From: Sclerotiophoma versabilis
Lineage: Eukaryota; Ascomycota; Dothideomycetes; Pleosporales; Didymellaceae
DNA: 64,000 nt
Direction of reading: 5' to 3'
Assembly (NCBI GenBank): GCA_012274445.1
Contig: JAAROD010000026.1
Span: forward strand, 806,001 to 870,000
Part shown: positions 10,789 through 22,123 of the stretch, piece by piece
Layout of the letters: each line of letters starts with the position of its first letter
How positions within the stretch are numbered: position 1 is the first letter of the stretch
Translations under genes and position numbers: made by a program
The notes under the pieces: model-generated
Seen by the model: only the letters and a program-made list of their open reading frames with translations
Told to the model about the DNA's origin: nothing
The model's database searches: none

Positions 10789-11626
10789 AGTGAGGCTGAT
10801 TCTTGCTAGAATTAGATATCATAATGAGAAGGACAGGCAATTATATAGATAGACTACTAGTAGAGTGTTTGCATTTCAAGTCACTGTTGTAATAAATTGT
10901 TTTTAGAAAAAGACTGTTGTTGAAGCCAGACTTTTAACAAAGCCCATAAGCACTATTTAGTTATTCCTCTATAAACAAGGGGATAGTCGCTTCGAAGGCT
11001 TCCTTGAGCTGTATATTGGCAGCCACAAACCTTTGCCGGAAGTTTTCGGAGCAAAAGGGTGTCAGATCGAATGCTTGTTGCAATGAATGAGCATTGTTGG
11101 TCGATGATCGTCAAGATAAACCTCTGCACTGGCAGAGCGCGGCTAAGCGGCCAGGAGACAGCAAGGCTTCCTGTTCGCTCAGCCTTATATAAGCAACGTC
11201 ATGGCGGATCAGTACCCGGTAGTTAGATGGGTGATCACTAGCGGATACCCGCTGGTGTATGTTTCTATTTCTATGTTCACAGTACCCGAGAAATGCTGGC
11301 GACATCCGGGCTATTCAAACCTTGGCTATTCTTCATTTTCGGATCATTGGAACAATGTGTGAACCGCAAGGCACTTTCTTATCAGACGTACATGAAATCT
11401 TGCTATAGTCAGCGCACACAAATGCTATGATAGGGCTCAGGTCGTCTGCTTGTTTTGCGAAAGTGCTCGAACTACTAGGTTCTACTCGGCTAAATATGCC
11501 GTATGTGGACGCTTACCACTGAATTGGCCATCACGGTATTCCCACACCACAGACCCAACATCAACAACTGTTCTTCGACTATTCAGGCAGCATCAGACCT
11601 ACTAACGCCACCTCAAACCTCTGATC
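10789..11626. other. Intergenic region, right edge of the AT-rich island
   Basis: Composition returns to normal towards 11.0 kb. A 64-aa minus-strand open frame at 11111-11305 has no recognisable feature. The last 100 bases are the pyrimidine-rich leader of the next gene. Confidence 0.3.
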
Positions 11627-13018
11627 ATGGGACGTACAGAGAAGTCTCAGGGTCTAGCACCTCCAGCAATCCGTAAAGATATTCGCGCGAAGCAAGCACG
11701 ACACGTTATCAACAAAGTTGTACCAACGATACTAGCTTCAGACGCGAGAGCTAGACGAGGTATTGATGGTAGTGAGTTGATTTCTGACCCTTGCCCAGCG
11801 TCAAGCAACAGTATTCAGAAGAGCAACGAAGGTGGCAAAAATGTGGCGTACGTCAAGCGCAAAGGTCAAGGACGACGGAAAACGAAAGGTGAACCAGAGA
11901 TAGATGATGAAGAACCAACTCTGGCCAAGGGCAAAGTCAAGAAGAGCGGGAAACGACGTAATGATTCTGTTGACGAGGACTTGTCAAATCTCGCACTTCA
12001 CGCTCAGGCTGCAGCTCCAACACCACCAAAGAAGGAACGCACGGTCAAAGTTGTCACAACAGACAGCCTCACAGCCGCACAAATACTCTCGTCCGGCCCA
12101 ACCAAGCAAAACAAGAAACCCTCCAACGTCTGTGTACTGAACATGGCATCGCCCCTCCGCCCTGGCGGCGGCGTCCTGGCTGGCGCCACTTCTCAAGAAG
12201 AATTCCTCTGCGCCCGTACCACTCTCCTACTCTCACTCAAAGACGAATTTTACCGCCTGCCCGAGTTTGGTGGCATCTTCAGTCCCGATGTCCTCGTTTT
12301 TCGCACCCCTGGATCTCTTGGCGACAGCGCGGGAGAGCTAGAAGGTAGAGAGAGATACTGGATCGACGTGATCAGCGCGGGGATGCTGCGCTTCCCTGAC
12401 TTGGAGGGAGAGGAGGACGAGGTGAAGAGATTGGGGAAGAAGGATCGGGAGATTGTGGAGCGAAAAATGAGAGCAGTGTTGAGGATCGCTGCTTCGAGGG
12501 GGGTGAAAAAGCTCGTTCTTGGGGCGTGGGGCTGTGGCGCGTATGGAAATCCCGTTGTGGATGTTGCTGAGGCTTGGAGTCGTTCTCTCTCTGGCGCGGC
12601 GATGGTGGGTGGGAAGAAGAGTAAGGCTGCGGCAAGCGAGATGTGGCCAGATTTGGAAGACGTTGTGTTTGCTATTCCTAACGTCAGGATGGCGAATAAT
12701 TTTGCAAAGGCATTTGGTTGTGGTATGCAGGTTGAGGATGGGCCGCGTAGCTTTGATGAGGACGACGAGGAAGAGCACGAGGAGGACAAGATTGCGCAGG
12801 AGTTGTTGACGAAGATTGATGAAATCGAGAGTCAGCTTAGCAAAGTATGGAACACGGATCTGAAGTCGAGACTGGGCATTGTGTTGGATGGGCTGAAGGC
12901 TCAGTTGAAAGAGAGGCAGGGTGAGGAGGATGGAAGCGATGAGGGTGATGTAGAGGCTGGTGAAGATGAAGACGATTTGGGTGGGCGTTGTGAGCAGGTG
13001 AATGCAGATCGTGACTAG
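11627..13018 (+). CDS. Microbial-type poly(ADP-ribose) glycohydrolase (PARG) domain protein
   Basis: Single exon, 463 aa. The catalytic core is a macrodomain of the bacterial/fungal PARG type, which removes ADP-ribose chains from modified proteins. The PARG signature GGG-X6-8-QEE is present as G180-G181-G182 and Q190-E191-E192 (seven residues between) within SPLRPGGGVLAGATSQEEFL. It is preceded by the usual CVLNMASP strand and followed by a second conserved block with LGAWGCGAYGNP at about residue 300. The N-terminal 130 residues are basic and probably disordered, with possible nuclear-localisation runs (KKSGKRR). The C-terminus is an acidic coiled segment (EIESQLSKVW onwards). The catalytic motif is complete, so I expect an active enzyme in nuclear or cytosolic stress signalling. 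Confidence 0.85.
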   Translation: MGRTEKSQGLAPPAIRKDIRAKQARHVINKVVPTILASDARARRGIDGSELISDPCPASSNSIQKSNEGGKNVAYVKRKGQGRRKTKGEPEIDDEEPTLAKGKVKKSGKRRNDSVDEDLSNLALHAQAAAPTPPKKERTVKVVTTDSLTAAQILSSGPTKQNKKPSNVCVLNMASPLRPGGGVLAGATSQEEFLCARTTLLLSLKDEFYRLPEFGGIFSPDVLVFRTPGSLGDSAGELEGRERYWIDVISAGMLRFPDLEGEEDEVKRLGKKDREIVERKMRAVLRIAASRGVKKLVLGAWGCGAYGNPVVDVAEAWSRSLSGAAMVGGKKSKAAASEMWPDLEDVVFAIPNVRMANNFAKAFGCGMQVEDGPRSFDEDDEEEHEEDKIAQELLTKIDEIESQLSKVWNTDLKSRLGIVLDGLKAQLKERQGEEDGSDEGDVEAGEDEDDLGGRCEQVNADRD

Positions 13019-14284
13019 TTTGATATAGACGCCGATGAGTTGGGCACAGGCTCTAATGATGAGAACAGTGGCATCGCAGTTATATCGTAGGTCCTGGACA
13101 CATCCAGCAGTCTTGACCTCTGAGTCATGATCGTATCATGGTCTTGTTGACATATGGCTGACAACCGCCATGCCTTTGATGCGGGGGACATTCTAAGTAC
13201 TAGTATTGAATACTTCGGTACTACTACAAAGGATCCTTGCATGTACCTTATCCCAAGGATCGCTGTTGCATGCGTACTTCCAAATCACCTCTTTCATACT
13301 GATCTCAAAGCGAAACAAGTGTCGCTCATGTGAAGGTGTCGGCTGAGATAGAGAGCTCGTTGCGTTCAGAAAGTATCGCTGATGGCACAACGATTAGCTG
13401 GCGAATGAGCACGACTCGGGTCGTGATTGACAAGTTGTGACTGTATTGTAGGTTAGCGACATTGTGATTGAGCGCTATTGAGGGGTGAAATGATCATCAG
13501 TGAGTCGCTCTCGCCAGGCTTGTTTCTAGTTCTTGTCCGGAGGACAGCCTGGATGCATCGTTCGGTGGTCTGCATACGAAGTGAATGGAGGTTCTACTGA
13601 TAGCGAGGTTATTTTGAGCCTTGACAGTGATTGTTACCGATTCTCGGTTGATGAGCATTAGTCGAGACTCCTCAGCTTTGACGGCTCGAACTCATGGCCA
13701 GGCAAGCCGCGTGATCGGTGCATCGAGACAGGTTATTGTCAACGCCTAAAAAGCCGAGTCCCACCGGCGCCGGTTATCACTGAGCGAAATGCGTAGATGT
13801 CGTGCGCAGAAAAGATCGCAATTGACTCTTCGTTTGCGCCTGCAGATGCATGGACTAGTCGGGAGGGCTATCTTGCTTGCCTCGGATTGATTGGATGCCT
13901 TTCACAGACAAGTTGCACGTCCAGAGTGGCAGGCTTGCTGTGCGGTGCTATCTCAATGGTCTACAAGAGGCAGCCGGCGGCTAGTAGCTGCTATCAGTTG
14001 CGAAGTTCGATCATGCCGCGTGTGCCGCAGTCTCCAGAGCGCCTACTACACGGCCTGGACCTTGTATTCTAGGCTCGTCAGGCGGGCTTAACAAGGCGGA
14101 GAAAGACAATCGTAGATTGAACTAAAAGGTTAAGTGAGTACGGCAGGAGCTGGATAAAAGTGCTTCCATACGAGAATTACAGCTAATTGCAACGCTCAGC
14201 ACTGTTTGAGAAAGGTCGTTGTAGAATGGCATGCGTACGCTGATGGTCTTTGAGCAGTGATCAGCCCATGCCGCACTTGTTGAT

Positions 14285-14326
14285 GACCGCGTATTTGAGA
14301 CCGCGAATTTGAGACCGCGTATTCGA
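14285..14326. repeat. Three tandem copies of a 14-bp unit
   Basis: Units 14285-14298, 14299-14312 and 14313-14326 are each gaccgcg(t/a)att(t/c)ga, differing at one position each. A partial fourth copy (gac) follows. Non-coding; function unknown. Confidence 0.85.
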
Positions 14327-15140
14327 GACAGTGGGCGCCTTTCTTGGCCGCCAGGTGCCCATCGTTGGCATAATCACATGCAGTGGCAGTTACTGCTCGA
14401 ACATATCTTCCGGGGCTTCGTACCATGCTTGGTAATGTCGCTGAACGAAACGGTGCGCGTGCGTGTGGCATTGCCACGCTCGTTTATGCGCGGCACCCTT
14501 GTCCTTACCAAGTACATAAGCATTACCGAAGCATTGGTGCAAAAGGCATAAGAGACTACCAGTTCGATGGCATGCTGATTGTGGACGCTCCAGAACTTGA
14601 GCTGAGATGTACCCGATAATGAAATTGTTGCAAAAGGATATCTGAAGTCCGGAGAATGTGAAGCATTACCGGGTAATGTCGATAGACTGAAGGATGTTGG
14701 TTTGAGCCGTCCCAGCGCCCAGAATGCGGCGGTAACAAGAAGTCTTGTCGGACCAGCCACCCGTCGGTAGTCAGCAAAGAGGCTGAAAATCTAAAAGCTA
14801 ATTGGACGCAGTCAGGGTGGCGCTGATCATGCATAAATCATGTACGTAGATATCTGTTACGATGTTGTGATCTGTTCGGAGCTGTGGAGGAACCCCGTGG
14901 GCAAAAAACGTGGGTACATCTCCTTCATATCGCTTGTTTGGACGTTCAGGAGGTATGTGACAGTGGGCAGAATTGTCGGCGAACAAATGCTTACGGTGCG
15001 AAACCAGACCCGGCAGTCATTTTGTGGGTCAATGGGAAAGTACCGCATCGTGCAATCAGTGTGCCTAAAACGATGGAGCTGTGCACGTGTTGTCGTTGCG
15101 TGTGCCAACGCCCCACTTCTTCGGCGAGCTAGCCAGTGCT

Positions 15141-15305
15141 CCGGGGGAAAAGTGGACCCCACATCTTCCATCAATGATCGCGCCTCTTCCCTTGCTCCGC
15201 CAGTCATTCGCTGGTCGCGGGCGGTGTCTGTACCCCTTCGTGGGGCAACATTTGCCATCATCCCCGCGCTTTTAGACGCTGGCCGAAGTGATCTGGGGTC
15301 TGGGG
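15141..15305. promoter_or_regulatory. Cluster of CreA/Mig1-like hexamers upstream of the sugar transporter
   Basis: Sites matching the CreA consensus SYGGRG occur at 15141-15146 (CCGGGG), 15240-15245 (GTGGGG), 15293-15298 and 15300-15305 (CTGGGG twice), with GTGGGG on the minus strand at 15162-15157. About one match would be expected by chance in this length. They lie 0.66-0.83 kb before the transporter ATG. Carbon-catabolite repression of the transporter is inferred, not shown. Confidence 0.35.
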
Positions 15306-15882
15306 TTGCACCCTGGCTAAAGTATTCAGCCGTAGCTTGATATCCTTCGCCAGGGAATTGGCCTTCTGGAAGCCTTGCGGCTGCGAGTTCTGACAATTTG
15401 CTTGGGTTGAAGTCACAGCACGCTGCAATTGGAATTGAGGCTCTCTTACCTAGATTGAAGGCCTGACAAGTAATATGCAAGCCTCGAAGCTTCGATCGTT
15501 TAAGATATCAGCTTCAACGAATGAGCAGCACCCGCAAGAAAGTGGGCGGCTTGTCGTACCGCAAGACCGACGTGACAATGGTACCACCGCGATCAGAACG
15601 TAGGAGCTCGCCTTGAAGCGCCATCAAGCCAAGCGATCATTCACACACCTCTTTGGTGAATGAACCGCAGACCTTACCCAAAGAAACCAGTCTACCGCGG
15701 AGAGAGCTAGAGCTACACGGTTGTATTGCAGAGTTTAACCGGTCCGTCTAGCCGTAAAACGGAGCTAGGAATCACCTCGTGTTAAACGTTAGCATGAGTG
15801 GAACATATATATGAAGCATCCCGACATTGTGGAAAGATCCAGGCTCAACTGCAACCGGCCTACTACCGGCACGACGACAACA

Positions 15883-15888
15883 TATATA
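15883..15888 (+). promoter_or_regulatory. TATA-like element of the sugar transporter gene
   Basis: TATATA lies 79-84 bp before the ATG at 15967. A second TATATATA lies at 15805-15812. Either could be the TATA box. Confidence 0.35.
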
Positions 15889-15966
15889 CGCAGTTGTTAT
15901 AGAGATTGAATCATCAGTCCTGACCGAACATCACTCTTTCGTTTACTTGGATAACGATCGATTATC

Positions 15967-17659
15967 ATGGTGTTGAACAAGTTCAAACCCAAGATGGCGG
16001 ACAAGGCCGCCGACGTTGAGGTCGCGCAGGCTGAAGCTCCCCATCTCGCACGAGTTGACTGGAAGTCTGATCCCGGCCTTAGGAAACTTTACTTCTGGGC
16101 TTTCATCATCTGTATCGCTTCTGCAACTACAGGTTACGATGGGTACGCAAGTCCTACCAACATAGTGCCATACATTTTTTAATAGGAGACAGATCTATGT
16201 TGAACAACTTGCGTATCCTCGAATACTGGACCAACTACTTCAACGACCCCAAGGAGTCGACTCTTGGTCTTCTGACAGCGCTCTACTCGATCGGTTCCAT
16301 TGCATCGCTCCCTATCGCTCCTTACATCGCTGACCATTTCGGTCGCAAGGCTGCTATTGCTGGTGGTTGCGTTATCATGATCGTTGGTGCTGCTATCCAG
16401 GCTGCTGCAAAGGACCTTGACTACTTCATGGGTGGACGTTTCCTGATGGGTTTTGGCAACTCCCTTGCCCAACTTTCTTCTCCTCTGCTGCTGACTGAGC
16501 TCTGCCACCCTCAGCATCGTGCTCGTGTCACTGCTGTCTACAACTGTCTGTGGAACGTTGGTGCCATCATCTGTACCTGGTTGACATTCGGTACCAAGCG
16601 TATCGATAGCGACTGGTGCTGGCGCATTCCCGCCCTTACCCAGGCTTTCCCATCAGTCATCCAGTTAACCTTCATCTGGTTCATCCCAGAATCTCCCAGA
16701 TGGTTGATCTCAAAGGAGAGAAACGAAGAAGCTCTTGTTATTCTCGGCAAGTACCACGCCAACGGCGATATCAACAATCCCACGGTCCAGTTTGAATACG
16801 CCGAGATCAAGGAAACCCTCCGCCTTGAATTCCAGTATAAGAAGACCTCTTCTTATCTCGACTTCTTCAAGACCCGCGGCAACAGGTACAGGCTCATGCT
16901 CCTCGCATCTCTCGGTCTCTTCTCGCAGTGGTCCGGCAACGGTCTGGTCTCCTACTACGCAACTGATGTTTACAAGTCTATTGGTATCACCGACGGCGAC
17001 ACCCAGCTAGGCCTAAACGGTGGACTCACCATTCTCTCGCTCATTGTGTCCGTCTCCTGTGCTCTTCTCTGCGACAAGGTCGGTCGCCGCCCGCTCTTCA
17101 TCGCCGCTACTGCTTCTATGTGCGTTACCTTTGTCATCTGGACAATTTGTTCGTCGCAGCAGGAAGCCAAGCAGAGCAAGGCTGCTGGTCAGGCTGTCAT
17201 TGCCATGATCTGGATTTTCTCTGTTGCCTACGCGCTTGCCTGGTCTGGTCTGCTCGTCGCCTACACCGTCGAGATTCTACCCTTTAAGATCCGTGCCAAA
17301 GGTCTTATGATCATGAACTTGTTCATTCAGGTCGCTCTGACTATCAACCAATACGTCAACCCCTATGGTTTCCAGTACCTCAAACCCACCTGGAAGTTCT
17401 ACACTATATATGCAGTAAGTAAAACTTTATTCCACACATCGCAAACAAACGTGCTAATTCTGATCAGGTCTGGATCTTCCTCGAACTCATCTTCGTCGTC
17501 TTCTTTTACGTCGAGACCAAGGGTCCTACTCTCGAGGAGATTGCTAAGATCTTTGATGGTGAGGAGGCCGAGGTTGCCATTGTTGACGCCGACAAGGTTG
17601 GACAAGCCGAATACTCTGAGAAGCATGGTGATGTCCACGTTGAGACTTTCAGGCACTAG
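15967..17659 (+). CDS. MFS sugar transporter (sugar porter family)
   Basis: Three exons, 15967-16142, 16193-17414 and 17468-17659, give 529 aa. Intron 1 (50 nt) ends at GACAG and restores the conserved GYDGSMLNNL, while intron 2 (53 nt) has GTAAGT and a GCTAATTCTGAT branch region. The protein has the 12-helix sugar-porter plan: ADHFGRK loop between helices 2 and 3, PESPRWLI after helix 6, a central cytoplasmic loop, DKVGRRPLF between helices 8 and 9, and the C-terminal VETKGPTLEE signature. It is a plasma-membrane proton symporter for a hexose or a disaccharide such as lactose or cellobiose; the substrate cannot be fixed from sequence. It converges on the secreted GMC oxidoreductase. Confidence 0.9.
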
Positions 17660-18041
17660 TTGGCTAGGACCCTTACTGCAGAGGCGGTAAATTAGCTAAG
17701 TTTTACGACATTATGCCTCTTGCAGCTTGCAATTCTTTGTATATCGTTATCCATTCATACTGTGCCCATCGCTTGAGATGTTGCGAGGATCGTCACTCAA
17801 TATTCCGCCGCATTGTGACAATACTACTTGACATGGTTACCCACCACAATAGTCCGGTCTCAGCCACCGAGATGGACACAGCGCACTTTGCAAAAGGTCA
17901 GAGTGGCAGTGGGTAGCCGAGCGAAGGCATGAAACACGTACAGCTTGACTCATCTTTTGCTCGAATATGAGTCTAGGGGCGTTTTGAGTTCAAAGTTCCA
18001 TAGTATATACAGGAGTCTTCGTCTGGCACATAGCCCCTGAC
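17660..18041. other. Convergent 3' flanks of the transporter and GMC genes
   Basis: A 382-bp spacer between two convergent stop codons. It presumably holds both polyadenylation regions; no gene is seen. Confidence 0.3.
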
Positions 18042-20020
18042 CTAGCGCCTGTTACTAATAATGTACCCAGCCTTCTCACCAACTGCATACATCGTACTTT
18101 GAATGTGCTGACTGGGCACAAGCGGAATAATTGAAGCATCAACAATTGATAACTGCTCAACACCATAAAACAGCAGCTCATCAGACACACAGCCACCCAA
18201 AGCCTCGGGCATCATCGGGCAGCTACCACTCGGGTGACTCAGTGATGGCGAGATAGCACCGAGCTCGATTGAACGGTTGATGATCTCAGCATCAGTCTGG
18301 TACTGCGTACCAGGGGTTGTCTCGATGGGGTTGAACTTTGCAATCTCAGGCCGCGCCCAGACCTCACGGATGTAACGCACGCAAGCAGCGAGCATAGACC
18401 TGTCGAGAGGGTTGACCATGGCGTTGTAACGGATCAGAGGGACGCCGTGCGGGTCGGTGGGATTTATGGTGATGGTTCCACGAGAAAGAGGCTTCTGAAG
18501 TGCGACGAGAAGACCGTTGCCGGCGGCAGGGATGCCGTACTCGACAATGCCTGCTTTAGCGTTGGAATAGAGGCCAGCAAGGATCTTGCGCTGGGCGGCA
18601 ACACCAGCGAGGAGCTTCTTGCTGCCCTTGTAGATGGCAGGAAGGTAGGCATCGTTGGCTTGGGCGGTGATCTGGGAGGAGATTTCGATGTAGCTGCTAG
18701 GTGAGATCTCAGTAAGGGGAATGAAAGCAAGAGCGTTGTCCCTCGCTCGCGTCAGCGGTCCAGTCCTGTTGCTGTTGTACTCTGCCCATGCAGACGCGTT
18801 GAAAGCAGGATCTGTAGAGAGCGAAGTAGGGTTGGGCGTGCTCATGTTAGAGATGTTGAAACCCATAGATGTGTGAGGGTGATCCTGGAAGTTATTACCG
18901 ACACCATCGTGCGCAAACTTGACTTTGATTCCAGCAGCTTCAAGAACAGACTTGGGGCCAATGCCACTGAGTTGCAGCAGCTTGGGGGTGTTAACAGCAC
19001 CAGCTGCGAGAACAACCTCCCGCTTAGCATAGACGGTTTTGATCTTACCGGTCTTCTTGTCGGTAACCGTGACTCCGCGAGCAACAAGCTTCTTACTGCT
19101 GTCAGTATCAAACACGAGCTCGTTCGCAATAGTTTCGAGCAAGGTGTGAAGGTTGGAGCGACTGGAGACTGTATCGTAATAGGCTAGACGAGCATGCTGC
19201 CTTTCTCCAGTCTTAGGATTCATCGTACTGGGGTACCACGATGAGCCAGCATTGTCACCGTTGTTACCATCCATAAGTCTACGGGCACCCTGGCCGTCGA
19301 AAGCTGCCCAATAATTCTTGAGATCTGGGTATTGAAAGCCGGCGATACCAAGTTTCAAAGGCCCGGTGCCATATGCCGAAGCATCCCAGGTGACATTAAA
19401 CTCATCTACGAGCTCCTGTGGTGGAGGGATAAACTCGGTTCCTATACTGACTTTTAGTTGTGTCAACTGGCTGAAATAGGAGATAATTTTTACCTTGCTT
19501 GAAAAACGGATAGAGGCCGCTCCACCCCCAGCCTTTATTTCCTAAAGCCTCCCACGCATCATAGTCAGCAGCGGAGCCGCGGTCGTATGCCATTCCATTC
19601 ACGACTGAGCCGCCTCCCAGTACTTGGGCAACGCGGGTGTTCCACGTCTTGTTGTTGAGAGCAGGCTCAGGCTGGCAGACGTAGTCTGTCCACAGGAGCG
19701 ACGTGTTCAAAGCGTAGGTCGCGCCATATGGTAAGCGAATGTTTGGATTGTCATATGCGCCACCTGCCTCGATGACAAGGACGGACTCTTGCGTACCAGA
19801 TATCAGAGCGTGCCAAAGTCATGTATGAAGATTGCAACTCACTTTTCTTGTCTTCGGTCAAGCGATTGGCGACAATTAGCCCAGTGACTCCACCTCCTAC
19901 AATGACATAATCCCATGTGTCTGAAGCGCTAGTGTTTATATCGACCAGATTGTTGTTTGGAAGAGCGAACGACGTGCTCAGAAACTGTAGGGCAACAGCA
20001 AAACGAGTAGGTATACGCAT
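18042..20020 (-). CDS. Secreted GMC oxidoreductase (FAD-dependent; choline dehydrogenase / alcohol oxidase type)
   Basis: Three exons on the minus strand, 20020-19843, 19787-19494 and 19441-18042, give 623 aa, the usual GMC length. The start at 20020 gives a clean signal peptide (MRIPTRFAVALQFLSTSFAL); an in-frame ATG at 20056 is possible but less good. The FAD dinucleotide-binding motif VIVGGGVTGLIVANRL is at residues 39-54, with VLVIEAGG after intron 1. GMC signature 1 follows (VLGGGSVVNGMAYDRGSAADYDAW, given here only as a location near residue 120), and signature 2 lies in the GAVNTPKLLQLSGIGP region. The C-terminal motifs HPSGSC and SQHIQSTMYAV carry the family's catalytic histidines. 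It oxidises an alcohol or sugar outside the cell and may make H2O2. The substrate (glucose, aryl alcohol or other) is undetermined. Confidence 0.88.
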
Positions 20021-21189
20021 CTTCAACGATACTAAGGCACAATATATGACAAACAAAGATATTACAGGAGTCCCCAGCTTCCGTCTCGGGCGTCGTGGAC
20101 ACTATAAGTGCGCGGCTACCACGAGGTCGAATAGCATCCTATTGACGCATGGTTCGGTACTGGCTTGGAAGGCAAAGTCCCCTAACGTCCGACATGAGCT
20201 GTAAATTCTAGCTGCAAAACATGTAGCCTCAACTGCATGAATACGTGTGCGGCGAGACTGCATGGTATGATACTGCTCCACTTAGAGGCTCGGCTCTTGC
20301 AAGGGTCTTACCGCTTGTTGCGGTGCCCCATGCTTGTGGTCCCAACGCCGTGACGCAAAGGACCACAAGGCTTCCAGCAGCTGTATTGTACATATGTGGA
20401 TAATCTATCTTCTCCTGTCCGTTAAAGATCAGTTTTAGTTACAGAACGTGTCTATATACATTCGTCTATGTTCGATTTTTACCTCCGCGCGAACAGCTCC
20501 CTGTTCGCGGCAACTCTCAATACTACGGATTCCAGGGAAGGTGATCCTTTCGGTGTCTAAGTTGATTAACTCCTAGATGCAGCTTAGTTGCCAAAGCTTC
20601 CTAAGCAGACAGAGACTTTGCCAACCCGTTTCCTGGTCTGAATACCGCTGCGCCGCGAAAATACCAAATCCCACTCGGGTAACAAAAACATGCCGTTCAC
20701 CCAAACTTTCCGCGCCAGTCAATACGCGATAACCATAACAATTCAGATATTGAAAAGGCATGTATCTTTATGTTTCGGTATGTTTGCTCATCTCTAAAAA
20801 ATGCTGCTATTAGGGATCTGATAGAGTAAAATCGTCAGATCGTTAACGTTCCTGTGTCTGTAGTAAGAGTTAGGGGATTTTTCAGACCTCTAGAATCGAT
20901 ATTCTCTTTCACCACAGGCCTTCTGGATTCGATGTTTCCAAAATTTACGGTAGATTACAGGTCAAGGCTGATCGCAATCACAGGCCGGCCAAGGTCTGGA
21001 GTCATCAAAGAGAACATTGATCGCTTTGCAGCCCACTATTTCACGGCAACTACTGAACGTCCTCTTGCTGGTGTACCTTCCTATCAATATTCTACTTCAA
21101 GACATGATCTTAGTGTAACATAATAGTGTGCCAAAGACCCGTATGGTTTGAGTATGATGGCTCGAATAGGGTTTTCATGCATTTGTGGG
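20021..21189. other. Intergenic region upstream of the GMC gene
   Basis: 1.2 kb without a supported gene. The 89-aa plus-strand frame at 20854-21123 has no recognisable content. The part next to 20020 would be the GMC promoter. Confidence 0.3.
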
Positions 21190-21850
21190 TCATGGAGAGG
21201 CTGGACACCCTACGAACAGGTCTGTGGATCTCCCGTATCGGCCTCCTAGGTAAAGTGAAGCGTTCGCAAGGTGTCTGATCGTGGTGGCCTCAATCGAAAA
21301 GACGAAGACTGCTGGTCTGGAGCCGATGACACGTAGATCTTGAGGAAAGTGTTGCGGTTTTGCCATGGAGACCATCGAGCTAAGTGCGCTCAAAAAGACA
21401 AAGGAACCCGCCGAGGTTATCATCCAATCGACGATATGAATTGTGACAGAGCTATCAGATGGTATCCTAATCGTAAGTTTGTCACCTCTGCGGAAAATCT
21501 CCGACAAAATGTCTTGCCATATCCTACCATCAACCTTCAAGACGAGATCAGAGACGCCGAGTAGGATACCAATACACAATATCAGCAACCCTTACAATAT
21601 ACCGATGGGTCGCTCTACTGTAGCATACGACGCTGATAGTGAGGAAGACATGCTTCCTGGAAAGGTCGATGGTGGTGGAATCACAAAGACCATGGTATAC
21701 GAAGTAACGAGCACAAAGATAAGTGACGGTGTGCAGCCACCCAAGAAGATTTATGGCACACGCCGGAAGATTGATGGGTGGGCTCATATGTTCTTGTCTC
21801 CTTATGGGAGAATGCGCAGCAGTCCGTGGAACTGTGTTTCAGATAATCGT
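21190..21850 (-). pseudogene. Decayed gene for a fungal membrane protein
   Basis: On the minus strand 21588-21190 is open for 132 aa with two likely membrane segments (LILCIGILLGVSDLVLKV and an Ile/Trp/Ser-rich one near residue 55). The same frame upstream keeps a protein-like hydrophobic pattern (TSYTMVFVIPPPSTFPGSM) but is interrupted by stops at 21804-21802, 21786-21784, 21753-21751 and 21594-21592. I could not remove these with credible introns. The opposite strand also has an open frame, with a possible start at 21605 and an acidic then IT-K-T-rich sequence that could be an orphan C-terminal tail of a fungal receptor-like protein. Only one strand can be right. I favour a broken minus-strand gene, with low confidence. 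Confidence 0.3.
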
Positions 21851-22123
21851 AGTATGTGTTGCATCTAAATCTAACTTTACATAGGTTGAGTTGCGTTTCG
21901 TGTCTCTATTTGTTCCACGGTGTAGCTGTTCAACCTACTTTGCTAATACAAATGATGCCATAACGCCTGTAACTATGCTTGATGCTAAAAGCTAAATACA
22001 TGCAGGGTATCTCGAAAGGAAGTTACAGAGGGAATACGAACGCACCGTGATAAACAGAAAGGGAGATTGTTAGTCTGTCAGCAGTTAGCCATCCTGCTGC
22101 GCTTTATGCAGCAGTTGCGAACA

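Larger units (their letters stand above)
13019..15966. other. Long intergenic region upstream of the sugar transporter
   Basis: I support no gene in this 2.9-kb stretch. Two overlapping antiparallel open frames at 14840-15340 (plus, 166 aa) and 14857-15480 (minus, 207 aa) have no signal, domain or plausible composition. A 14-bp triplicate repeat sits at 14285-14326. A G-rich block at 15141-15305 has several CreA-like hexamers, and TATA-like elements precede the transporter ATG. Confidence 0.4.

Noticed and set aside
14857..15480. 207-codon minus-strand frame, with a 166-codon plus-strand frame over the same DNA
   Set aside because: Neither has a signal, domain, plausible composition or leader; both overlap antiparallel in a G/C-rich block, which favours chance open frames.
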